From Dehalococcoidia bacterium (lineage in GTDB: Bacteria; Chloroflexota; Dehalococcoidia; GIF9; AB-539-J10): DNA of 12,379 nt. Below, in pieces: positions 1-6,793 of this stretch. The DNA lies in assembly GCA_004377135.1 (NCBI GenBank), contig SOHS01000130.1, positions 1 through 12,379 on the forward strand. The letters are read 5' to 3'. The notes beneath the pieces are model-generated. The model had not been told where the DNA came from. It searched no databases and saw nothing but the letters and a program-made list of their open reading frames with translations. How positions within the stretch are numbered: the stretch's first letter is position 1; every line of letters starts with the position of its first letter. Made by a program: the position numbers and the translations under genes.

Positions 1-2
1 CC

Positions 3-896
3 GGTGGTTGTCCTACGACCAAATACCTCACGTGTGACTGGGAAGGAAATAACACCACCGAGCCCCTTTACAGCAATGATAAGCTAGCTGTGGACTTGCT
101 CGGGCCTAGCTCCGATCTCAGTCACAACTTGTTCCTAGAGCGGGGGACTCACGCACCCGTTGTTTTCAAAACGACACACTATCTGATAGTAGTGAGAGAG
201 CTCGAGGAAATACCTGCTCTCCCGGAGAATACTCAAGCAATTGTGGTATTTAACATAACTCCTGCGGATGCCGAGTTCGACAAGGATATTTTCCTGACAC
301 TGGGCATCGATGAACTACCCGAGAACGCTCTAAACGTAACCATGGCTTATTATGACGACGTTAATGGAGTCTGGGTACTGATGGAGAGTGAAGCAGGCGG
401 ACCGAATGGTGTGGCAGAACTGACTCTATCCGCGCCGATAAACCACTTCAGTATATTTGGTGTGCTGGCTGAGCTTGAACCGACACCTCCTCCACAGCCT
501 GCCCATTTTGTCCCCAGTGGCTTGAGCATCGAACCCAGTGTGGAAAAGCTATCGGCATTCGTGACCAAGACCGGGGAAAGCGTCACCATTACCGCTAATA
601 TAGCCAACGACGGTGGGCAGGAAGGCACCTATACTGTTGAGCTGAAGCTAAATGGAGAAGCAGTAGATACCAAGATAGTGACACTGGGTACTGGACAGAG
701 CAAGCAGGTGAGTTTCACCGTGTCTGAATTGAATTATGGCCAGTATGAAGTGGATGTTGCCGGGTTGAGCGATACGTTCACAACGTCACGAACCATCACC
801 TGGTGGCTTATCATTGTCATAATAGCCGCGATTGGCTTGATTATCTGGGGAGTGGTCTGGGGGAGAAAAAGGCGCAAGGCGCAGCAAGAGGCATAG
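3..896 (+). CDS. C-terminal part of a membrane-anchored cell-surface protein with a CARDB-like domain (5' end outside window)
   Basis: The frame is open from the first bases of the window to the TAG at 894-896, giving 297 residues. A GTG at 90 exists, but the in-frame sequence before it (GGCPTTKYLT...) reads as normal protein, so the gene should be treated as 5'-truncated. The visible part has a beta-rich region, a proline-rich linker (PTPPPQP, near residue 160), then a CARDB/Ig-like domain (about 170-245) containing NDGGQEGTYTVELKLNG. A hydrophobic helix of about 20 residues follows (WWLIIVIIAAIGLIIWG), ending in a basic tail (GRKRRK). This is the layout of an exported protein held in the membrane by its C-terminus, with the bulk outside the cell. 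The CARDB-like domain suggests adhesion or a structural role, but no catalytic motif is visible and the ligand is unknown. The upstream end may carry the functional domain. Confidence 0.8.
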   Translation, partial: GGCPTTKYLTCDWEGNNTTEPLYSNDKLAVDLLGPSSDLSHNLFLERGTHAPVVFKTTHYLIVVRELEEIPALPENTQAIVVFNITPADAEFDKDIFLTLGIDELPENALNVTMAYYDDVNGVWVLMESEAGGPNGVAELTLSAPINHFSIFGVLAELEPTPPPQPAHFVPSGLSIEPSVEKLSAFVTKTGESVTITANIANDGGQEGTYTVELKLNGEAVDTKIVTLGTGQSKQVSFTVSELNYGQYEVDVAGLSDTFTTSRTITWWLIIVIIAAIGLIIWGVVWGRKRRKAQQEA

Positions 897-907
897 AAAG
901 ATAAAAC

Positions 908-940
908 GGGGATAACCGAGCTTCAGGCTCGGTTATCCCC
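908..940 (+). terminator. Strong hairpin after the surface-protein gene
   Basis: A perfect 14-bp inverted repeat (arms 908-921 GGGGATAACCGAGC and 927-940 GCTCGGTTATCCCC) encloses a 5-base loop. It starts 11 bp after the TAG of the surface-protein gene. The bases after it (TCCCTCTTTC) are pyrimidine-rich but not a real T-tract, so it is either a weak intrinsic terminator or an mRNA 3'-end stabiliser. Confidence 0.7.
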
Positions 941-1107
941 TCCCTCTTTCACCCTGCCAAATCTGGTTAAGAATAAACTTGGGATAGCTTTATAGCAAGG
1001 AGATTTGGATAGAAGAAATTGTTGGCTGTGTGCCTATAGGTTAGGTGGGTAACAGCGGTAAATATCATAATCATAAGTAAATAATTAGACAGAGGTTAGA
1101 TAAACTG

Positions 1108-1626
1108 GTGAAAAGAAAGAGAGCAATAGATATAAAGCGCGGATTAGCTTTCGTCATACTTGTCTCGCTGATAGCGTTGCTAATAATTACTTCTGGATGT
1201 GTGGCGGCTGGAGCTCAAACGAAGGAGCCTTATACCTATTCCTCTGAGATTTACGATGCCTCTAAGGTTTCGCCAGCAACTGAGCAGGAGGTTCTGGATT
1301 TCCTCGCTCAAGACGCCACAGATAAGAATTTGTGGCGAGAGGGGGTCTATGAGTGTGGACATTTCTCCGCTGATGTCTGGTGGAATGCCTATATGCAAGG
1401 ACTGGAGGCTTGCATGGTCTGGGTAAAGCGTATGAAATGGGGTGAAGAGCAACCTCACTGGGTAGTTAAGTTTCGCATTGAAGATAAAGCTCAGAACTAT
1501 TGGCTCTGGATAGAGCCGTCAAGTGATGAGGTTGTTGACGAAGACGACTATGCAATCCAGGACACTTTTTGCGAAGAGGAAGCTTTCAATCTTTGCAAAA
1601 CTTGGTGGGAAGAAAGCCTTAGCTAG
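1108..1626 (+). CDS. Small lipoprotein with transglutaminase/papain-like Cys-His pattern
   Basis: This 172-residue protein starts at GTG 1108, with AGAGG at 1091-1095 as a rather distant SD. An in-frame stop at 1078-1080 rules out a longer form. The N-terminus is a lipoprotein signal: basic residues 1-11, a hydrophobic stretch 13-27, then a lipobox-like TSG-C with Cys31 as the likely lipidated residue. The mature part is acidic and Trp-rich. It contains YECGHFS (Cys83), PHWVVKF (His117) and LWIEPSS (Glu136). The spacing and order resemble the Cys-His-acid arrangement of transglutaminase-like or papain-fold proteins. This is inference from pattern only, and I do not recognise the family with confidence. 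The gene stands alone between a hairpin at 908-940 and the convergent def gene, with only 11 bp to def. A structural or binding role is equally possible. Confidence 0.72.
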   Translation: MKRKRAIDIKRGLAFVILVSLIALLIITSGCVAAGAQTKEPYTYSSEIYDASKVSPATEQEVLDFLAQDATDKNLWREGVYECGHFSADVWWNAYMQGLEACMVWVKRMKWGEEQPHWVVKFRIEDKAQNYWLWIEPSSDEVVDEDDYAIQDTFCEEEAFNLCKTWWEESLS

Positions 1627-1637
1627 TCAACGCTTGC

Positions 1638-2123
1638 CTATTGCTCTCCTTCCTGGATAATCTCAAACAGCTTTTCCCGGCTCTCTAGGTGGTCAATATA
1701 TAGAACGCCATCAAGGTGCTCAATTTCCTGTTCGAGAGCCTGAGCCAGAAACCCTTGTGCTTTGAGGCGAAATTGCTTACCGTGTCGGTCTTGCGCTTTG
1801 ACCTTCAACGTTACCGCTCTTTTTATTTCCCCAAAGTAGCCAGGTACGGATAAGCAGCCTTCTTGAACTATTCGCTCGCCTTCCTTTTTTACTATTTCAG
1901 GGTTAATTAGAGTGATGAGTTCCTGTTCTGGCACCTCGATGACTGTTATGCGAAGTAACACTCCTACCTGCGGGGCAGCGAGGCCGGCTCTATTTGGGTC
2001 AGCGCGTAACGTATCGATCATGTCATCGATTAACCTTTGAATGGAGCTGTCGATTTTAGTTACTCTTTTGGCCTTTTGTCGCAACACGGGGTCAGGCAAG
2101 GTGCGAATCTGTAAAACTGCCAT
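1638..2123 (-). CDS. def: Peptide deformylase with altered metal-binding motif
   Basis: This 161-residue protein is of usual length for peptide deformylase, which removes the formyl group from the N-terminal methionine of new proteins at the ribosome using a metal held by one Cys and two His. Motif 1 is AGLAAPQ (46-52) and motif 2 is EGCLS (88-92) with ligand Cys90. Motif 3 is normally HEXXH but here reads Q132-E133-I-E-H136. The second His and the catalytic Glu remain, while the first His ligand is Gln, encoded by CAG (CAC or CAT would be His). The flanking residues (LDGVLYIDHL) are fully typical, so the frame is correct. An SD, AGAGGAAG, lies just before the ATG at 2123. A promoter with an extended -10 lies about 40 bp upstream. 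The enzyme could be inactive, use Gln as a ligand, or carry a sequencing error; a second def elsewhere would then be expected. Confidence 0.9.
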   Translation of the reverse strand: MAVLQIRTLPDPVLRQKAKRVTKIDSSIQRLIDDMIDTLRADPNRAGLAAPQVGVLLRITVIEVPEQELITLINPEIVKKEGERIVQEGCLSVPGYFGEIKRAVTLKVKAQDRHGKQFRLKAQGFLAQALEQEIEHLDGVLYIDHLESREKLFEIIQEGEQ

Positions 2124-2163
2124 ACTTCCTCTGAAAAAGCGCCTGGATTTTTATCTCATTCCG

Positions 2164-2192
2164 ATTATACCACTGCTAGCTGATTAATATCA
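2164..2192 (-). promoter_or_regulatory. Extended -10 promoter for def
   Basis: On the minus strand the sequence TGGTATAAT occurs (TATAAT box at 2169-2164), a perfect -10 with an extended TGn element. The -35 position (2192-2187, TGATAT, 17-bp spacer) is poor, as is usual when the extended -10 is present. Transcription would start near 2157, about 34 nt before the def ATG. Confidence 0.6.
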
Positions 2193-2205
2193 CCTTAGAT
2201 ATTAA
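2184..2205. repeat. Perfect 8-bp inverted repeat over the def -35 region
   Basis: Arms TTAATATC (2184-2191) and GATATTAA (2198-2205) are separated by 6 bp. The repeat covers the place where the -35 box of the def promoter would lie, so it could be an operator. No regulator is identified, and AT-rich repeats of this size can occur by chance. Confidence 0.4.
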
Positions 2206-2293
2206 AGATTGATTCGTAACATCGCTCTGTTATACGAGTTTGTCTCTATCATTATGAGTATAGAGGATGTGGTGAGGGGATACGGGGAAGCAA

Positions 2294-2322
2294 TTGACCT
2301 TGGTCAGGCTGAGATGTAAAAT
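2294..2322 (+). promoter_or_regulatory. Sigma-70-type promoter for the crotonase gene
   Basis: TTGACC (2294-2299) is followed after exactly 17 bp by TAAAAT (2317-2322), five of six matches in each box. Transcription would start near 2329, leaving about 140 nt of untranslated leader before the ATG at 2469. Confidence 0.6.
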
Positions 2323-2468
2323 CAGTGAAAGCGAACAAAAATAGCCGAAGGAAGCGATAGTCTTCAAGAAGTAACTGTTAAAAGGTACTGGCGACAATCA
2401 ATGGTCGTTAATTACCATCCAGAAGAAGGTATTTCGAGGCTGAGAGTAATCTATGAAAGGGGAGACAA

Positions 2469-3257
2469 ATGGCAAATCAAGACGCTGTTCGACTAGATAT
2501 TGAAGGTACTGTTGCCACAGTGCTGTTAAACCGACCGGAAGCATTGAATGCCTTTAACCTGGATGTCTTTTTGGGGCTTCAAAAAACAGCGCAGGCTATC
2601 AAGGAAAACCCTGAGGTCAGGGTTGTTATCATAACCGGTGCCGGTGATAAGGCGTTTAGCGCCGGGCTGGACTTGAAGATGGTAGCCTCCGGGAAAGGGC
2701 CCACCGAAATTGTTCCCAATTACCGGCAGGGCTATGATTCCCTGTACAATTTGAAGATGATATTTACCATGTACGAAGAGCTGGCCGTACCGGTTATCGC
2801 TGCCATAAACGGGTACTGTTTAGGGGCAGCCCTGGAACTCATTCTTTGCTGCGATATACGCCTGGCTTGTGATACTGCCGTATTTGGGCTTCCTGAGATT
2901 CAGCTGGGGGTTATCCCTGACCTGGGAAGCACGCAGCGGTTACCCCGGATAGTGGGAACAAGCATTGCTAAGGAACTGATTCTTACCGGACGAAGAATCG
3001 ACGCTGCCGAAGCGCTCCGGGTTAGGCTGGTAGACCATGTATATTCTAAAGACCAGCTAATGGTTGAAGCCAAGAAGCTGGCCGAAGAAATAGCCAAAAT
3101 CAATCCCCGCCTTATTCAAGGTGCCAAAAGAGCGACTACTCTTGCTCTGTCGACCCCACTCGACATAGGGCTTCGAATGGAGACCGACATATGTCTTGGC
3201 TCAGGTAGTGGTGCCGAAATGGGTGAAGCTGCCCAACAGTTTACCAAGAAAGAGTAG
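2469..3257 (+). CDS. Enoyl-CoA hydratase/isomerase (crotonase) family protein
   Basis: This 262-residue single-domain crotonase acts on an acyl-CoA thioester in the cytoplasm. The oxyanion-hole segments are FSAGLDL (63-69) and NGYCLGAALEL (114-124). Both glutamates used by enoyl-CoA hydratases for water addition are in place: Glu123 in ALEL and Glu143 in GLPEIQLG. There is also Asp151 in IPDLGSTQRLP, at about the position of the catalytic Asp of dienoyl-CoA isomerases, so the exact reaction (hydration, isomerisation or ring chemistry) cannot be fixed. A clear SD, AGGGGAG, stands 4 nt before the ATG. The gene is monocistronic: no other acyl-CoA gene is nearby and 262 bp separate it from the next gene. 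Fatty-acid or aromatic-acid degradation is the usual role of the family. Confidence 0.9.
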   Translation: MANQDAVRLDIEGTVATVLLNRPEALNAFNLDVFLGLQKTAQAIKENPEVRVVIITGAGDKAFSAGLDLKMVASGKGPTEIVPNYRQGYDSLYNLKMIFTMYEELAVPVIAAINGYCLGAALELILCCDIRLACDTAVFGLPEIQLGVIPDLGSTQRLPRIVGTSIAKELILTGRRIDAAEALRVRLVDHVYSKDQLMVEAKKLAEEIAKINPRLIQGAKRATTLALSTPLDIGLRMETDICLGSGSGAEMGEAAQQFTKKE

Positions 3258-3477
3258 CCTCAACATGCCTGGGGGATGGAGTCAGGTTGGTCAGATGCGA
3301 ACGCTGGTCATTCATTGCCCTCCCCCCAAAAAGAGGTTTTTAGACAGCCTGTATCCCGTATCCAGCGAAGTTGTTCTCGGAATCAGCCGGTAGTATAGAT
3401 TTAGTTAAGGCTAAGAAACGAATGGGGTTGCCGGAAACTTTGGATAGCTACGCGTGCTTTCTTCACAGGTGAGACGG

Positions 3478-3506
3478 TTGACTCAGGTATGGCTAATCAC
3501 TATACT
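3478..3506 (+). promoter_or_regulatory. Near-consensus promoter placed 13 bp before the ATG of the next gene
   Basis: TTGACT (3478-3483), a 17-bp spacer and TATACT (3501-3506) match sigma-70 boxes at five of six positions each. The expected start, near 3513, leaves only about 7 nt before ATG 3520. The transcript would therefore be almost leaderless and lack an SD. Confidence 0.7.
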
Positions 3507-3519
3507 AGGGTAACCACAA

Positions 3520-4500
3520 ATGAGTTACACCCTCACTGTCGAGAGTCTTGACGGCGTTACTTCTTCCTGGGACAAGTTGCGTCACTGCTTGAAGTGGGGC
3601 TCCATTTTCGTTTTACCTGCCTGGCTGAAGGTCTGGTGGGAGGCATTTGGTGGAGAGGGCGAACTGTATTTACGGACGCTACGGCAAGGGGAGAAAATCA
3701 TCGGCTTTGCCCCACTTCTAGTGAATAAGGAAACGGCTTCTTTTATCGGTAGCGCTGACGTCTCTGACTATTTAGACTTTGTTATTATTGCGGGCAGAGA
3801 AAGGGACTTTTTCAAGGTATTGCTTGATGATTTGAGAGAGCGGGGTATAAAGAAGCTGGACCTGAGACCTTTGCGGCCTGATTCTACCGTGCTCACTCAA
3901 CTCGTAGGTGTCGCCCAGAACCGGGGGTATGATGTTCTCTGCCACCCCGAGGATGTTTCTCTGGAATTGGATTTACCTACTACCTGGAATGAATACCTGG
4001 CGATATTGAAGAACAAGCAGCGCCACGAAGTTAGGCGGAAGTTGAGGCGGTTATGGGAGGCTGGTAGTGTAGAACATCGCTGCGTTGAGGTCGGTCGGGA
4101 GGTTGAAGATTATCTGGATATTTTTTTGAAGCTCTTTTCATTGAGCAAGGATGATAAAGCCGGCTTCATGAATCACAAGAGAGAATCGTTCTTCAGGTCA
4201 CTGGCTAAGGCTATGGCTGAGATTGGGCTATTGAGGTTAGGTATCATACAGCTGGACAAGGTACCGGCGGCGATGACCATGGGTTTTGACTACGATGGCT
4301 CGCACTACCTGTATAACAGTGCATATGATCCGCAATTTAGCTATTTAAGCGTGGGACTGCTTTGTAAAGTCCTTTGCCTCAAAGAGAGCATTGAAAGGGG
4401 TAAAAGGAAATGGAACTTTTTGAAAGGTGGAGAACCGTACAAATATCAACTCGGTGGCCGGGAAGTGCCCCTCTACAGTTGCCAGATAACTATCAACTGA
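3520..4500 (+). CDS. GNAT_6/FemAB-like acyltransferase
   Basis: This 326-residue protein has the layout of the Acetyltransf_6 (BioF2/CelD-like) branch of the GNAT fold, related to FemAB-type transferases. The N-terminal half (1-150) is a degenerate GNAT lobe with the typical LPAWLKVWWEAFGG and IGFAPLLV segments. The second half carries the signature YLAILKNKQRHEVRRKLRRL (about 163-182) and YNSAYDPQFSYLSVG, and near the end NFLKGGEPYKYQLGG. Relatives transfer acyl or aminoacyl groups in cell-envelope polysaccharide and peptidoglycan biosynthesis; the donor here cannot be read from the sequence. No signal peptide is visible, so it should be cytoplasmic. It is first in a unit with the glycosyltransferase (25-nt gap), which suggests that both modify the same product. 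The start at 3520 has no clear SD, but a strong promoter directly precedes it. Confidence 0.85.
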   Translation: MSYTLTVESLDGVTSSWDKLRHCLKWGSIFVLPAWLKVWWEAFGGEGELYLRTLRQGEKIIGFAPLLVNKETASFIGSADVSDYLDFVIIAGRERDFFKVLLDDLRERGIKKLDLRPLRPDSTVLTQLVGVAQNRGYDVLCHPEDVSLELDLPTTWNEYLAILKNKQRHEVRRKLRRLWEAGSVEHRCVEVGREVEDYLDIFLKLFSLSKDDKAGFMNHKRESFFRSLAKAMAEIGLLRLGIIQLDKVPAAMTMGFDYDGSHYLYNSAYDPQFSYLSVGLLCKVLCLKESIERGKRKWNFLKGGEPYKYQLGGREVPLYSCQITIN

Positions 4501-4525
4501 CAACAATGAGGAGGAGCACACTCTG

Positions 4526-5776
4526 ATGCCGGTTAGTCAACTGAGAATAGCTATGCTCAGTGCCCATAGTTGCCCTGTGGGAAAACTAGGGACAAAAGAC
4601 ACCGGTGGCATGAGTGTCTACATCCGGGAGATTGCCTGCGAATTGGGTCAGCAAGGACATTTAGTGGATATCTATACTCGCGTTCATGACCCCGAAGACC
4701 GCCAAATCTATGAACTCAATCAGAATGCAAGGCTCATTCACCTCAAAGCAGGGGAAGACGAGGAGATACATAAGTTGGCCGTGTACTCCCATCTCCCCGA
4801 TTTTGTTGGAAACCTGGAGAATTTCAGGAGGCAGAATGACCTCCAGTACGATTTAATATTTAGCCATTACTGGCTTTCCGCGCTAGCAGGAACATATTTA
4901 CAACAACGGTGGCATGTGCCTCATATCGCTATGTTCCATACACTAGGTGCAGTTAAAAATGCGTTTAGGGAAGGGGATTATTTGGCACTAGACGAGGATG
5001 AGCCCAGACTTCGTATTGAGACAGAAAGGGACCTGTTGCAGAAGTGCCATCACATTATCTCTCCAACAGAGAGGGAAAAGGAAGAGCTTATTCGCCACTA
5101 TGGCGCATCGTCGGAAAAAATCAGTGTGGTGCCCTGTGGTGTAAATCTGAAGCAGTTCAAGGCATTAGACAAAGCACAGGCCAGGCAGTATCTGGGCCTT
5201 GGTAATGATAAGATTATTCTGTTTGTGGGTAGAATTGACCCCTTAAAGGGTATAGATAAGTTAATAAAGGCTTTGCCCTATCTACGGAATATTCAAGGAT
5301 TAAGGCTACTGGTAATCGGTGGCGGTGAACACAGCCAGCATGAAATAGAACAACTACGGAAACTAGCCTGTAATCTTAAAATAGAGAATTCAGTTACTTT
5401 TCTGGATTTGGTGAAGCATGAGCAACTACCTTATTTTTACAGCGCGGCTGACGTTTGTGTGGTTCCTTCTTACTACGAAAGCTTTGGGTTGGTGGCTCTG
5501 GAATCCCTAGCCTGCGGCACACCAGTAGTGGCTACTGATGTGGGTGACTTTAAAAACATTATTCGAGAAGGAGAGACTGGGTATGTGGTAAGAGACAATG
5601 TTCCCCATCGTCTTGCTGACAAAATAGCCTTGCTTCTTTCCCGGCCAAGCACAGATAAAAAATCTGCCCAGTTAATTCGGGCGACAGTAAGTAAATTTAG
5701 TTGGTCGAATATTGCTGAAGCGGTTATCAGGGATTGCCAACTGGTATTGGCTAACTACCTTATCCCTGTGTCCTGA
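4526..5776 (+). CDS. GT4 glycosyltransferase, MshA / sucrose-phosphate-synthase type
   Basis: This 416-residue GT-B enzyme belongs to family GT4 and transfers a sugar from a nucleotide-sugar donor with retention. The N-terminal acceptor domain has the loop KDTGGMSVYIREIA (24-37). This GGM-VY pattern is typical of MshA (GlcNAc to inositol phosphate) and sucrose-phosphate synthase. The C-terminal donor domain has VVPCGVNLKQF (201-211), FVGRIDPLKGID (233-244) and the EX7E motif, Glu318 to Glu326 in ESFGLVALE, followed by CGTPVVATDVG. A strong SD, GAGGAGG, lies 9 nt before ATG 4526. Its 3' end overlaps that of the convergent tandem-GNAT gene by 22 bp. The neighbouring PIG-L deacetylase makes GlcNAc a likely sugar, but donor and acceptor are inferred. 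BshA-like or mannosyl/glucosyl activity is the main alternative. Confidence 0.9.
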   Translation: MPVSQLRIAMLSAHSCPVGKLGTKDTGGMSVYIREIACELGQQGHLVDIYTRVHDPEDRQIYELNQNARLIHLKAGEDEEIHKLAVYSHLPDFVGNLENFRRQNDLQYDLIFSHYWLSALAGTYLQQRWHVPHIAMFHTLGAVKNAFREGDYLALDEDEPRLRIETERDLLQKCHHIISPTEREKEELIRHYGASSEKISVVPCGVNLKQFKALDKAQARQYLGLGNDKIILFVGRIDPLKGIDKLIKALPYLRNIQGLRLLVIGGGEHSQHEIEQLRKLACNLKIENSVTFLDLVKHEQLPYFYSAADVCVVPSYYESFGLVALESLACGTPVVATDVGDFKNIIREGETGYVVRDNVPHRLADKIALLLSRPSTDKKSAQLIRATVSKFSWSNIAEAVIRDCQLVLANYLIPVS

Positions 5777-6714
5777 TTTATTACCTTTTCATACCAAAAA
5801 GTGTTGGCTTGAACCTCAAAACCAATGGATCGGTAAAGAGCACAGGCTGCTTTGTTCTCGCTGTCGACGGTCAATTCGGCAACCTGCAAACCCTTGCTTT
5901 TGAGGCAGGCTAACCCGGCCAGCACCAATTTTTTGCCTATTCCTTTACCCCTGTAATCTGGGGCCACCCCGAGCATAAGGATCCGCCCCTTTCTGATACT
6001 GGGCATTCCTTCCTCACAGCTTATCCCTATCCAGCAATAGCCGATGGCTTTATCTCCCTCGTGGATTACAACAATATCTTCCCGCGAACAAGTGCTTGAA
6101 TTTACACGAAAGGTCATTTCCTCCACAGTATTGGGCTGGTATCCCCAGGCGCCAGCAAAGGCACGATTCTGAAATTGACTCAGTTTGTCTTCTTCGCCGG
6201 GCTCAAGATGGCGGCAGCCTGGAATCGCCCGGACCATATCTAGTTCGGCAACATCGGCAATGTCCAAACCCAATTCAAGAAACCGTCGGACAAGGCTAAA
6301 GCCCAGCCCGGATAGCACCCTCATCGCAACCATGTTGTCCTCCCTTATGTTTACATGGACTACTTTGGCTCCTAGTTCTTTAGCACGGTCTGTAGCATAA
6401 CTGAGGAGTTTTGTCGCCAGCCCCCTTCTACGATGCTCAGGGGCTACCCAGCAGTCAAGAACCACCCGCCCGATGGTCAGCTCTGGTTTAACATCCATAT
6501 AGCCGACCATATCCTCACTGCACAGGACAAACAAGTCTTCCTCAGGGGAGTAGTTTGGCCGCCCTAGTTGTTCAGCAACAAACTGTGGTGAAACACAACG
6601 CCCGGTCGGCTCCAGTTTTTCGGCCTCAGCAATCAATAAAACGTACTTATTGAAATCGCCCGGTTGATAGTTCCTAATCTTATAGAGGCAACTCCTCATT
6701 GCCTTTGTTGGCAT
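5755..6714 (-). CDS. Tandem GNAT acetyltransferase, MshD-like
   Basis: This protein of about 319 residues has two complete GNAT domains, the architecture and length of mycothiol synthase MshD. Domain 1 (about 10-150) has the acetyl-CoA loop VAPEHRRRGLATKLL (90-104). Domain 2 (about 160-310) has MLGVAPDYRGKGIGKKLV (247-264) and ends with NKAACALYRSIGFE. Both loops look intact. The open frame reaches upstream to 6801, but that would run through the promoter of the divergent deacetylase. ATG 6714 fits a promoter 11 bp upstream; ATG 6699 is an alternative with AAAGG only 2 nt before it. The enzyme should acetylate an amine, plausibly one exposed by the deacetylase. Tandem GNATs are widespread and often over-annotated as mycothiol synthase, so the substrate is unproved. 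Confidence 0.85.
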   Translation of the reverse strand: MPTKAMRSCLYKIRNYQPGDFNKYVLLIAEAEKLEPTGRCVSPQFVAEQLGRPNYSPEEDLFVLCSEDMVGYMDVKPELTIGRVVLDCWVAPEHRRRGLATKLLSYATDRAKELGAKVVHVNIREDNMVAMRVLSGLGFSLVRRFLELGLDIADVAELDMVRAIPGCRHLEPGEEDKLSQFQNRAFAGAWGYQPNTVEEMTFRVNSSTCSREDIVVIHEGDKAIGYCWIGISCEEGMPSIRKGRILMLGVAPDYRGKGIGKKLVLAGLACLKSKGLQVAELTVDSENKAACALYRSIGFEVQANTFWYEKVINQDTGIR

Positions 6715-6724
6715 TCCCAATTTG

Positions 6725-6756
6725 AATTGTATCAACCTGAGGAATGTTATACAATT
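6725..6756. promoter_or_regulatory. Symmetric divergent promoter between the tandem-GNAT and PIG-L genes
   Basis: A perfect 8-bp inverted repeat (AATTGTAT 6725-6732, ATACAATT 6749-6756) is so spaced that both strands read TTGTAT, 17 bp, TACAAT. On the plus strand the boxes are 6727-6732 and 6750-6755; on the minus strand 6754-6749 and 6731-6726, where the -10 also has a TGn extension. The plus transcript would have a leader of about 32 nt containing an SD; the minus transcript would start about 5 nt before ATG 6714. The -35 boxes are weak (three of six). Confidence 0.5.
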
Positions 6757-6793
6757 GCTGCCGAGTACCTCCTTCCAAGAAGGCTCAGGCATA

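Larger units (their letters stand above)
2124..2468. other. 345-bp divergent intergenic region between def and the crotonase gene
   Basis: It holds the def promoter and an inverted repeat at the left, and a good rightward promoter at 2294-2322. A transcript from that promoter would have a leader of about 140 nt before the crotonase ATG. Inside the leader is a 31-codon open frame (2401-2496) that overlaps the start of the crotonase gene in another frame. A 21-codon frame (2254-2319) lies mostly upstream of the predicted transcription start. Neither looks like a recognised protein, and I recognise no known riboswitch class. Part of the leader could be decayed coding sequence. Confidence 0.5.

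Noticed and set aside
3319..3341. Possible terminator after the crotonase gene (CCTC...GAGG followed by TTTTT)
   Set aside because: The stem has only 4 bp with a 10-base loop, too weak to call despite the T run.
3258..3519. Possible gene in the 262-bp gap between crotonase and GNAT_6
   Set aside because: The only open frame (to 3393) overlaps the crotonase out of frame and has no SD or recognisable protein; apart from the promoter at its end I see nothing in the gap.
6722..6793. A 24-codon N-terminal extension of the PIG-L deacetylase starting at TTG 6722
   Set aside because: It runs through the symmetric promoter and adds residues before the normal N-terminus; ATG 6794 has an SD and places PHPDD where the family has it.
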